Assembly (NCBI GenBank): GCA_001972305.1
Contig: BDDD01000572.1
Coordinates: forward strand, 330,841-394,840
Source of the DNA: Cephalotus follicularis
Lineage: Eukaryota > Streptophyta > Magnoliopsida > Oxalidales > Cephalotaceae
DNA: 64,000 nt
Direction of reading: 5' to 3'
Shown: piece after piece, positions 21,122-30,403 of the stretch
How positions within the stretch are numbered: the stretch's first letter is position 1
Layout: the number at the start of each line of letters is the position of its first letter
Made by a program: the position numbers and the translations under genes
Notes under the pieces: model-generated
The model's input: the letters and a program-made list of their open reading frames with translations, nothing else
What the model was told of the DNA's origin: nothing
The model's database searches: none

Positions 21122-22222
21122 AAACTTTCAAAGGCATTATATGGCTTGAAACAAGCTCCTAGAGCTTGGTACGAAAAGTTAAGTGGCTATTTACTAGAAA
21201 ATGGCTTTAAAAGAGGAACAATTGATATCACCCTTTTCACAAAATCTGTTAATAAAGAAATTTTAATTGTTCAAGTATACGTTGATGATATTATTTTCGG
21301 TTCTACTAACAAAGACTTGTGCAAAAGATTTGCTAAGATCATGCAGGTAGAATTTGAAATGAGCATGATGGGTGAGCTCAACTACTTCCTTGTACTTCAA
21401 GTCAAACAACTAGAGGAAGGAATCTTCATCAACCAATCAAAGTATGTCAAGGACTTACTCAAAAGATTTGGGATGGAGAACGCCAAAAAGAGTAAGACAC
21501 CTATGAGCACAACTACAAAACTTGATAAGGATGAGCAAGGTAAGTCTATTGATCAAACATTGTATAGAAGCATGATAGGATCATTGCTTTACTTAACGGC
21601 AAGTAGGCCGAACATCTTGTTTAGTGTATTCTTATGTGATAGATTTCAAGCATGTCCCAAGGAATCCCATTTGCATGCCGTAAAAAGAATCTTCAAGTAT
21701 TTAGCATGTACACCGTCCTTAGGACTATGGTATCCTAGGAAATCATCCTTTGACTTACACACTTACTCCAATGCCGACTTCGGAGGATATAAAGTAAATA
21801 GAAAAGGCACAAGTGGCACATGTCAATTTTTGGGCAATATGCTTATTTCTTGGTTTAGCAAGAAACAAAATTCGGTAGCTCTTTCGACTACCGAAGCCGA
21901 ATATATTGCCGCGGGCAGTTGTTGCGCTCAAATCATGTGGATGAAGCAACAACTCCTTGACTATGGTTTTAACTTTGAAAAAGTGTCAATTAGATGTGAT
22001 AACACTAGTGCGATATGCTTAGGGAAAAACCCGGTTCATCACTCTAGAACTAAGCACATTGACATACGATATCACTTCATAAAAGATCACATAGAAAAAG
22101 GTGACATTGAATTAGTTTTCGTCCTGACTCAAGAACAAGTCGCGGACATATTCATCAAACCATTAGATGAACAAACCTTTTCAAAATTTAGATTGGAATT
22201 AGGTTTGTGTGAAATTGAGTGA
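21122..22222 (+). pseudogene. Element E reverse transcriptase C-terminal half and RNase H
   Basis: It starts at KALYGLKQAPRAWYEKL, continues with VQVYVDDIIFGSTN (catalytic YVDD), FEMSMMGELNYFLVLQVKQ, and GSLLYLTASRPNILFSV, then RNase H: YSNADFGGYKVNRKGTSG, SWFSKKQNSVALSTTEAEYIAA, CDNTSAICLGKNPVHHSRTKHI and EQVADIFIKPLDEQTFSKFR. The RNase H first Asp region reads SNADF (usually SDADW/Y). The RT motif with the first catalytic Asp (DVKxAFLNG) is in the deleted part, so RT cannot be active. Ends at a natural TGA. Confidence 0.93.
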
Positions 22223-22344
22223 TTAACATGTTTATATGTTTGGTGTGATTATATATGTTTGCTCAAAATGCTTGTTTTCTCATTAATGCATCATTTGCAT
22301 TCATTCTTACGCGTTTACGAAAAATCGGCAGAAAACAGAGCAAA

Positions 22345-22490
22345 GTGCCGACGGTTGTCTTTAAAGCGTCAGCGCTTTACATGAAAATTAGGGTTCGAGA
22401 TTGGGGAAAGCGGTCAAAGCGCCGACTGTTACCTATACTCCGTCGACGCTTTAGTCAAGTTTTTAGACAGAAAGCGCCGTCTGTCAAACC
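22345..22490 (+). repeat. Second GTCGAC/GCCGAC-type cluster, inside E before the envelope-like frame
   Basis: Five or six copies of aaagcgtcagcgcttt-like motifs between RNase H and the envelope-like ATG. It is the only internal, non-LTR cluster I see in the window. Confidence 0.6.
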
Positions 22491-22597
22491 ATTTCTTACC
22501 AAAACACAAACCCTAACTTCTAATCCCACTGTCTCCGGCGATTTTATGGGCCATTACACTCGAAAAACCTTGATTAATCTTCATCAAACATCAAAGA

Positions 22598-23846
22598 TGC
22601 CAAGAACAAAGAGTATTGAAGCTGGAAAAGGGTCAAAAATGAAAAGGAAATCAATTGGGCGCAAGGGCAAGGGTGTAGAGTTCATCCAGCCACACCAGAG
22701 GTCGTTCCTTCTCTTCCTAGGTATCCTGAAGCTTATTTTAATCGAAAGATACTTGTAGGCAAGATTTTAGACTTTGATTTCTGCAATAATGAAGGATTTC
22801 CTATTGTAGAATGGCTAAGTGCTCAAGGGTTAGAACCCTTATTTTCTATCAATCTACCTAGCTATCCTGAGGTTATTAAGGAGTTTTATGTGTATATTCT
22901 AAGCAGCTCTATGGAAGGTTTGAGCACTAAGGTCAAAAACAAACCAATTGAATTGAATATAGAAAAACTAGCGACAATTTTAAATGTTCCGTATGATGGT
23001 GCTTGGGGTTGGAACCAACGGACATGGGTGATCAGTAGAGACTTTGATAGACAGGACTGTGTACGAGTTCTATTTGGTGAGAATGCTGATTTTGTATAGC
23101 GTCTGTACACTAGGAACTTCAGTGTACATTATCAGTTCCTACACCGTGCTGTATGTATGCACATTTTACCTAAAGCTAGTGGGTTCGATGAGGTAACCCA
23201 CATGGAGGCCTATACCATGTACCACTTGATCACAGGCAGAAGAATCAATGTTCCCTTCTTGATTATCAATCACATGAATGCGATCCATGACCGAGAAAAT
23301 GCAAGGTTGGGTTATAGAAACAGCATAACCAAAATCCTCCACTATTTCGATGTTGACCTCACTGGAGAAGTAAACCACCCAGTCCAGAGTGTTGACAAGC
23401 TGGGCAAAGGAACCCTTGGGAGAATGGGGTTCAAAAAGCACAAAAGGCTCGGAACATGGATTCCAAGGGAAGAGGACTCAAATCGAGTCATTGAAGAAGA
23501 GGGAGAGGCTAAGATAGGAGAAGAAGCACAAAATGCTCCAATAGAACCTCAAGTTGAACCAACTCCGGACGTCAATCTCCCGAGAAGCAAGATAGATGAG
23601 ATTTTGGATGCGATCAAGGGACTCCAGCAGAATGTTGAAGAAGTAAAAATGAACATGTAATCAGTGAAAAGAAGACAAAAGATATTGGCTAAGAAGTTCA
23701 CAGAAACGGGCATTATAGTCTACGAAGGTCTCATTTCTTCATCCCCGAGCCACGACAACGACAACATCCCCCAAGATGATGCAGCTATCGACGACTTGAA
23801 GGGAGAGATCGGTGGTGAAGACGAGGACACCCATATGGACGACTAA
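22598..23846 (+). pseudogene. Element E envelope-like / putative plant transposon-domain frame
   Basis: The start is taken at the ATG of MPRTKSIEAGKGSK, a basic N-terminus. A frameshift near 22690 leads into PRYPEAYFNRKILVGKIL, EWLSAQGLEPLFSINLPSYP, a TAG at 23096-23098, then YTRNFSVHYQFLHRAVC, GFDEVTHMEAYTMYHLITG and INVPFLIINHM. The C-terminus is acidic, after a TAA at 23658-23660. Such proteins in SIRE-type elements are called envelope-like; the conserved middle resembles the plant domain filed as Transposase_32. I see no clear signal peptide or transmembrane segment, so an entry role is not supported. Family match is from memory of motifs. Confidence 0.7.
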
Positions 23847-24177
23847 GCATATGCATTTCATTTTCTTTGCATTCTATGTTGATGTAATATTCTACTTTGG
23901 ACAACTTTTGTGATTTGTAGCTTGTTCAATTGGTAGTACTATTTGTTATGTGACAAGACTTTGTATCGTTTTGATTTCAATGCGCAAAACGTGTGTTAAT
24001 ATGAAGTATGCAATGTGAAACTATGTTTTTTTTTTTGGAATGCTTTCTTTTACACTTAATCTTCTGTCATGAATGAATGCTATTGTGTTAATGACTTTCA
24101 AATATGGAATGACTATAAACACTTAATGACATTGTTGCCTTGATTATAACGGTTTAAATCCTTTTTGAATTGATAAC
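23847..24177 (+). other. 3' untranslated region of element E
   Basis: AT-rich and non-coding, with a T-run at about 24027-24036. It leads into the purine tract. Confidence 0.6.
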
Positions 24178-24191
24178 AAAAAGGGGGAGAT
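24178..24191 (+). other. Polypurine tract of element E
   Basis: AAAAAGGGGGAGAT, the usual SIRE/copia plus-strand primer, directly in front of the place where a 3' LTR should start with TG. Confidence 0.9.
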
Positions 24192-24192
24192 A

Positions 24193-24204
24193 GTAGTTTA
24201 TTCA
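24193..24204 (+). repeat. 12-bp relic of the 3' LTR of element E
   Basis: GTAGTTTATTCA is identical to the last 12 bp of the 5' LTR (17522-17533) and is followed by the GACCT target duplication. The other roughly 1.13 kb of the 3' LTR is missing. Confidence 0.88.
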
Positions 24205-24567
24205 GACCTTTAGAGGGAGTTCGTAAAAGAAGTTTTGGAACCAATTATGTTATATACAAATTGTTTTATGATGTAATAAGTCAATAATTCCGCTATGTAA
24301 TGTAATAGGACGAGTTATGTATAAATGTAAAGGCATTAGAAATGATTGTTATGGTATATGGTGTTTTCAAATTGAGGGTATGATGTTTTGAAGTTTAGTG
24401 TTCAAATTTGTAAAACATATTTGAAGTTATGAGAAATTACTGAAAGATGTTAGCAATAACCAAGATCGTGCAATGATTTAATGATTAAAGGTCGACCCAG
24501 TAACGCACTGAATCCTCAAAGTTCGCTTTGAGCATTTAGTGAACTCGGATCGGGGGTGTTACAAGAT

Positions 24568-24578
24568 TGGTATCAGAG
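24568..24578 (+). other. Primer-binding site of element C
   Basis: TGGTATCAGAG four bases after the LTR end (GTGTTACA). Confidence 0.92.
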
Positions 24579-25221
24579 ATTTGAATAATACTATATTTTG
24601 AGGATATAAATTGTGTGGAAATATTTCCTAATATGATTTCTTTAGATGTCAACAATGAGCGAGTCATACAATTCGAAGACTAGTACAAGATCTTCTCACT
24701 GTGGATCATCCGATCCCTTGGGATGGTAATTATGGGATTTAATAACTAGGAATCAGGAACTTCATGAAGAGAAAGAAAATTTGAGAGGGATCATAGCTAA
24801 CAACCGAGAAGAATTTTATACTCACATATATCAAATGGAAGAAGAGTATAGACAGGAGTTAGCAAGAAAGGATGAATGCTTTAGGGAAGTGAAGTTAGGT
24901 CTGAAGGTTCTTTTGAGGTATATTTGGGGAGTCAATGGAATAGTTATTCAAGGGGTTAGAGAAAATTTGTGGATGTTGATAAGGTATATTCGAGAAGACA
25001 TACCATATGACAATGCGTCTAACGACGAGGATTAGAGTAACAATGAAGAAGCTTTGTATAAGGAATGTATAGTGAATGTAAAATATGTGCAAACAAGTGT
25101 AAATGTTATAAGATAAATAAAACTATCAGTTTCTTTGTAAGGTATTGAGTATTAGAATTTAATTTATTTTCCTTAAATAAAATTGTCTAAGGTTAAGAAC
25201 TAACTCATAAGTATTAAATAG
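24579..25221 (+). other. Leader of element C, without recognised gene
   Basis: Sequence between the primer site and gag. A short frame (24781-25035, HEEKENLRGI..., acidic end) has no motif I recognise and is probably untranslated leader. Confidence 0.5.
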
Positions 25222-26232
25222 ATGGCTGACTTAAGGCGAGCTCGTGGTCAAAGAAGGAATGTACCAGTCAATGAAGAAAATAACTCTATAACTGCAGTAT
25301 TAAGTCAGTTAGCCCAAGCCAACGCAAATAAAAATGGTAATAACCATTAAATGCCTTTGCCAGTAAGGCACTTTAGAGTAGTTTGCAAGACAAAATCTGA
25401 AGACCTTTTCGGGAATGGTAGATCCTTTGGAAGCCGAAGCATGGATCCAAGGAATTGAAAATATCTTCAGAGCCTTGAATTGCACGGATCGTCAGAAGGT
25501 AGAGTTTTCGATCTACAAACTAGAAGGAGAAGCAGATCAGTGGTGGAGCATGATCGAGAGGACGAAGTCCCATCGAGAGTTAGAAACGATGACGTGGGAA
25601 ATGTTTAAGGAAATATTTATGGACAAATATTTTCCTCAAACGATGAAGGACAAAATGGAAGAGGACTTCCTTCGATTGGAGCAGGGTGAGTCTAAAACCC
25701 TAGCTCAATACGAGGCAATTTTTGTGAGAATGTCTCGATATACGGGTCACATGGTGTCAACGAAAGAAAGAAGGGAAACATGTTTTGCCAGTGTCTAAAA
25801 CCTCATATTCGAAGATTGTTGATAGCATAAGCCCTGCAAACTTACGAAGCAGTATTGAAGTGTGAGTTGAGAGTAGAAATTGACAACCAAATATATCAAC
25901 AAAAACGAGTAGAGCAGGGACAAGGAAAGAGGAAGGTAGGTGAATCCTCTGACAAAAAAATAAGAAAGCGACATCTGATGGGGGAAGAGACCCTAAAACT
26001 TGTCAACAGTGCGGAAAGATTCATCATGGGGAGTGCCTGCAAGGATTTTAAGCGTGGGAAGCCGGGACATCATGCGAGAGAAAGTAGGCAAGGACAAGGT
26101 CAAACTCAGAATCAACGACTCATCAAAAGCTATACTTGCGGTCAAGAAGGACATATGTCTAACCAGTGCACTAAACCAAGGATGGGAGGATAAAGAGAAG
26201 GTGGAGCCCAAGAACCTAGAGCACCGGCGAGG
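25222..26232 (+). pseudogene. Element C gag, broken
   Basis: Start ATG at 25222 (MADLRRARGQRRNVPVNEE), matching the basic N-termini of gags A and B. A stop/frameshift follows NGNNH near 25350. From 25415 the capsid core is readable: DPLEAEAWIQGIENIFRAL, VEFSIYKLEGEADQWWSM, FKEIFMDKYFPQTMKDKM, FLRLEQGESKTLAQYEA. It stops at 25798 after CFASV. The region 25855-26193 holds basic sequence and a knuckle YTCGQEGHMSNQC in which the first Cys has become Ser. Gag would build the particle and bind RNA. Confidence 0.85.
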
Positions 26233-26318
26233 ACCTATGCCATGATAGCTGAAGGTGTGGAAGATCCTAATGACATTGTGACTGTACTTTTCCCGTATGC
26301 TCTAAAATTGCTCATGTA

Positions 26319-26990
26319 TTGTTTGATGCGGGAGCAACATATTCATTTGTGTCCTTATCTTTCGTACGTTATTTAAGTACCCCATCACAAGATTTGGAGA
26401 TAAGTTTAGCAGTTGAAACGCCACGTGGTAATACCTTGGTAGCAGATAAAGTACATAGGTCATGTGATCTAAGACTATGTGATAGGAAGCTGCTAGTTGA
26501 CCTAGTACCTCCAGCAATCCTGAATTTTGACGTAATACTAGGCATGGATTGCCTCTCGGCAAATCATGCTAGTACTGACTGTTTGAAGAAGGAAGTTAGG
26601 TTTGCTATACCTGATCAACCCGAGTTTATTTTCCGAAGCACAGGAGTTAGTAAACCTCTAAGATTTATATCAACAATTCAAGCTAAACGATTGTTGGGAA
26701 GTGGATGTGAAGGTTATCTTGCTTATGTGATGGATACTAATAAGGAAAAGATTAAGATAGAAGAGGTGCATGTTTTTAAGGAGTTTACGGATGTATTTCC
26801 TGAAGATCTACCTGGTATGCCACCCGATCGAGAAGTAGATTTTGCAATTGACTTGGTACCCAGAACGACTCCTATTTCAAAGAGTCCTTACCGAATGGTG
26901 CCAACCGAGTTGAAAGAATTAAAGAATCAGTTGCAAGAGCTTTTGGATAAAGGATTCATCTGATCGAGCGTATCACCATGGGGTGCACCG
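26319..26990 (+). pseudogene. Element C protease and start of RT
   Basis: The protease site FDAGATYSFVS (D-A-G in place of D-S/T-G; gypsy relatives often vary here, e.g. DPG in element B), then [20 protein letters not shown]. The linker has VHVFKEFTDVFPEDLPGMPPDREVDFAIDLVP, the classic approach to RT. It stops at a TGA (CGA-to-TGA type change) after LLDKGFI and continues in the same frame as [18 protein letters not shown]. Confidence 0.9.
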
Positions 26991-28229
26991 GTGTTGTTCG
27001 TGAAGAAGAAAGATGGCACGATGAGACTCTCTATCGATTACCGAGAATTAAATCGAGTTACCATCAAGAATAAGTATCCATTGCCAAGGATCAACGATTT
27101 GTTTGATCAGCTTAAGAATGCTCCACATTTCTCGAAGATCGACCTTCGATCGGGTTATCATCAAGTAAAGGTTAAGAAGGCGGATGTACCAAAAACTGCT
27201 TTCCGGATGAGATATGGTCATTACAAGTTTTTGGTAGTGTCATTTGGATTGACAAATGCTCCAACTGCATTTATGGATTTGATGAATAGTGTATTCAGAA
27301 AATTTTTGGACCAGTTAGTGATAGTTTTTATCGACGACATATTAGTATATTCAAAGGGTCAAGAAGATTATAAAGAGCATTTGACCAGTGTACTACAAAC
27401 ACTGAGGAGAGAACAAATTTATGCTAAGTTCAGCAAATGTCAATTTTGGATGAAGGAAGTATCTTTCTTGGTCCACGTGATTTCAAGAGAAGTTATTTCA
27501 GTGGACCCTGCTAAGACTAAGGCAATAAGAGAATGGCAAAGACCAACGTCGGTAGCAGAAATACGAAGTTTCCTTGGATTGGCAGGCTACTATCGAAGGT
27601 GCGTTGAAAATTTCTCTCGCATTGCGAACCCTCTTACAAGGTTGACGGAGAAGAATGTCAAATTTGAATGGTCTGACCAATGCGAAAGGAGTTTCTTGGA
27701 ATTAAAGGAAAGATTGATGAATGCACCAATATTAGCCCTACCATCTGGATCAGAAGGTTTTGTGGTGTATTGTGATGCACCTCACAAAGGGCGTGATTTT
27801 GTGTTGATGCAACAGGGTAAAGTAATTGCTTATGCTTGTAGGCAGCTTAAAGTGCATGAACAGAATTATCCTACTTACGATCTTGAATTGGCTGTAGTTA
27901 TTTTCGCACTTAAGATTTGGCAACACTATCTATATGGGGAAAAGTGCAAAATTTTCACGGATCATAAAAGTCTCAAGTATATTTTTACTCAGAATGAGAT
28001 AAATATGAGGCAAACAAGATGGTTGGAACTACTTAAGGATTATGACTGCACAATTCAGTATCATCTAGGAAAAGCAAACGTCGTGGCGGATGCTTTAAGT
28101 CGTATGAGCATGGGAAATTTGGCGACGATGATTACCACACAAGTGGAGTTATTGAGGGATTTCAAAAGATTGAGCCTGGAAGTTATAAAGCAAGGAGAAG
28201 GAGCAAACCTATCTCAAGTCATTGTTTGA
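26991..28229 (+). pseudogene. Element C reverse transcriptase and RNase H
   Basis: A long clean frame of 412 residues. RT motifs: [64 protein letters not shown] at about 27326-27357, and [15 protein letters not shown]. RNase H follows: [19 protein letters not shown] (first Asp kept, the usual SxKGLG altered), [29 protein letters not shown] and NVVADALSR. It ends at a TGA in the linker to integrase. The motifs look nearly intact, so this is the best-preserved frame of C. Confidence 0.93.
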
Positions 28230-28983
28230 CCATCTCTAGTTGAAAGAATAAAGAAATGTCAATTTGATGATTTGAAGCTTAAGGAGATAGCGGATGAGGT
28301 GCGGAATGGAAAAGCGTCACGTTTTGACTTTGGAGTCGACGGTATATTGAAATTTGATTCAAGATTGTGCATTCCATCCAATGTAGATTTGAAGAAGGAA
28401 GTAATGACGGAAGCACATAGTTCGAATTTTTCAGTCCACCGTAGAAGTACAAAGATGTATAGGGATTGGCAAGACCTATATTGGTGGAATAACGTGAAAA
28501 GAAAAATTGCGAACTTTGTGTCAAGATGTCTTATTTGCCAACAGTTTAAGGCCGAGCATCAGTTGCCAAAAGGGACTCTGCAATCGCTTTCCATACCCGA
28601 ATGGAAGTGGGAGCATATTAGTATGGACTTTGTAACTGGACTTCCAAGGACAACTGGGGAATAACGCAATATGGGTGATTGTGGATCTATTAACGAAATC
28701 TGCTCATTTTCTACTGGTTAAGGACAGTCATTCATTGTGTCAATTGGCTAGGTTTTATGAGCAAGAAATAATAAGGATACATGGCGTACTTGTATCAATT
28801 GTATCAGATCGAGATCCCTGTTCACATCACGATTTTGGAAGAGTCTACAAAATGCTTTGGGTACAAGACTGAATTTTTGTACGGGTTTCGACCCGCAGAC
28901 CGATGTGAAATCGGAGCGGACTATTAAAACATTGGAAGACATGGTAAGTGCCTGCGTTATAGATTTCCAAGGGAGTTGGGAAC

Positions 28984-29674
28984 TGTTAGAGTAGGGGTGT
29001 CCCTGCATGCCACGAGGTGGCTCTGCACAAATATATATGTATGTATGAGATGCACTCCTTAACTGGAGATATCTTTTTAAGCCGGAGAGCGGCTGCATGT
29101 GTATATATTACACTCTCTATTTATACAATCTGAATTCTTTTTTGTGTTTTATAGTGCATATTCAATCAACAATGGCAACCCGCTATATGTATGGAGTCAC
29201 TGAGTCCGAACTCAGTGACTCGCCGTCACTGCCAGCCGTGCCGCCGCCGTTCCAGGCCGATTCCGGCCGCGTCTCCGCCACCAGTGAGCTGAGCAGATTT
29301 TTCCGAGTCCGTTGGTGTCTTGGTTGAAGTTTTCGTGGACTAGCCAGAAACTGGCAGTGGAGCCGGTAACCGGCAGTTGCTTAGGCAAGCGCGTAGCGGC
29401 AAAGTGATGGAGCCGCCAACGTTGGTATGATTACTAATCATATGTTTCCGCTGTGTTTATTGTTTACCGAATTGGTTTCGGTTATTGTGGATGTATGCAT
29501 GACTGTGATATTTGTTCGATTGAATATTAAACGGAGATCCTAGGCTAATAGATTTTGGTAGTAAGATGTAATTGTGAACCTAGACTTGCGAGTCTTGGTG
29601 TTTTTGAAAATTAAAATTATACACACTTGCATCCTAGACCCAAAATCGACCGGTACCTCTCCCGGGTTCCAACA
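28984..29674 (+). mobile_element. Element F: copia-like solo LTR, TSD GGAAC
   Basis: 691 bp with ends TGTTAGAGTAGGGG and CCCGGGTTCCAACA, flanked by GGAAC at 28979-28983 and 29675-29679. Removing it with one TSD restores the integrase reading SWEQHVTLIEF. A TATA-like CTATTTATAC is at about 29120. There is no internal domain, so either a solo LTR or a small LTR-derived element. The orientation is inferred from the CCAACA end, which normally precedes a copia primer site. Confidence 0.9.
29193..29220 (+). repeat. Perfect 12-bp inverted repeat in F
   Basis: GAGTCACTGAGT and ACTCAGTGACTC are exact reverse complements separated by CCGA, a potential hairpin shortly downstream of the presumed TATA. 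Confidence 0.85.
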
Positions 29675-30390
29675 GGAACAACATGTGACTCTGATTGAAT
29701 TCGCCTACAATAATAGCTTCTAAGCTAGCATACAGATGGCACCTTTCGAAGCACTTTATGGATGGAGGTGTCGAACGCCTACATGTTGGGAAGACGTAGG
29801 AGAAAGGAAGTTATTAGAACTGGAAATCGTACAAGTAACTACTGAGAAAGTAAGGTTAATTTGTAAGCGTCTACTGGCAGCCAAAAGTACGCAAACGAGC
29901 TATTCGGATAAGAGACGAAGGGAGTTACTGCTTGAAGTGGGAGATCATGTTTTCTTAAAGGTATCACCTTGGAAAGGAGCAATGAGATTTGGCAAGAAAG
30001 GAAAGCTTAGTCCGCGATACATTGGACCATTTGAGATTCTGGAAAGAATTGGAGAGGTTGTGTATAGGCTTGCATTGCCACCAAATCTCTCTCATGTGCA
30101 CAATGTATTTCATGTGTCTCTACTTCGGAAATATATGGCCAACCCATCTCATGTTTTGAGAGTTGAACCGATACAAGTGCATAAAGACTTATTATACAAC
30201 GAACAACCGGTGGAGATTCTGGATTAGAAGGAACAAATTATGCGGACCAAGACAATTCCATTAGTAAAAGTTTTGTGGAGGAATCACGGAGTCGAAGAAG
30301 CTACTTGGGAATTGGAAGAAACAATGAGACAAGAATACCCTCATCTTTTTAAGTCTCCTCTGTAACAAATTTTGAGGACCAAATTTCTGT

Positions 30391-30403
30391 AAGGAGGGAA
30401 GAT
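30391..30403 (+). other. Polypurine tract of element C
   Basis: AAGGAGGGAAGAT immediately before TGTAATGACC of the 3' LTR. Confidence 0.9.

Larger units (their letters stand above)
16393..24204 (+). mobile_element. Element E: SIRE/Maximus-like Ty1/copia retrotransposon with envelope-like frame
   Basis: Flanked by perfect GACCT (16388-16392 and 24205-24209). Order: LTR, primer site, gag with zinc knuckles, protease, integrase, RT, RNase H, an envelope-like frame, purine tract and a 12-bp 3' LTR relic. Integrase before RT is the Ty1/copia order. The extra frame after RNase H and the AAAAAGGGGGAGAT purine tract mark the SIRE lineage. It cannot be autonomous: gag has stops and a frameshift, the protease active site is altered, the first half of RT is deleted and the 3' LTR is missing. 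Confidence 0.9.
15830..24563 (+). repeat. 5' LTR of element C, 3' part only, split by element E
   Basis: 15830-16387 and 24205-24563 together match about the last 907 bp of the 3' LTR (31304-32210), including the end GATCGGGGGTGTTACA. The uninterrupted 3' LTR reads GAATTTTGAGCTTTAGAGGG where element E sits here with its GACCT duplication. The first 0.9 kb of the LTR is not in the window, apparently lying beyond segment H. Confidence 0.88.
28230..30365 (+). pseudogene. Element C integrase and chromodomain, split by solo LTR F
   Basis: Zinc finger: HSSNFSVHRRSTKMYRD ... CLICQQFKAEHQ. Core: EWKWEHISMDFVTGLP (Asp), a frameshift near 28660, [23 protein letters not shown] (Asp), another frameshift near 28818, then a QTD-KSERTIKTLED stretch (Glu). 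F interrupts at IDFQGSWE / QHVTLIEFAYNN. After a TAG, 29736-30227 encodes the C-terminal block [51 protein letters not shown]. After a TAG comes the chromodomain-like VKVLWRNHGVEEATWELEE, ending YPHLFKSPL and TAA (30363-30365). Confidence 0.88.
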
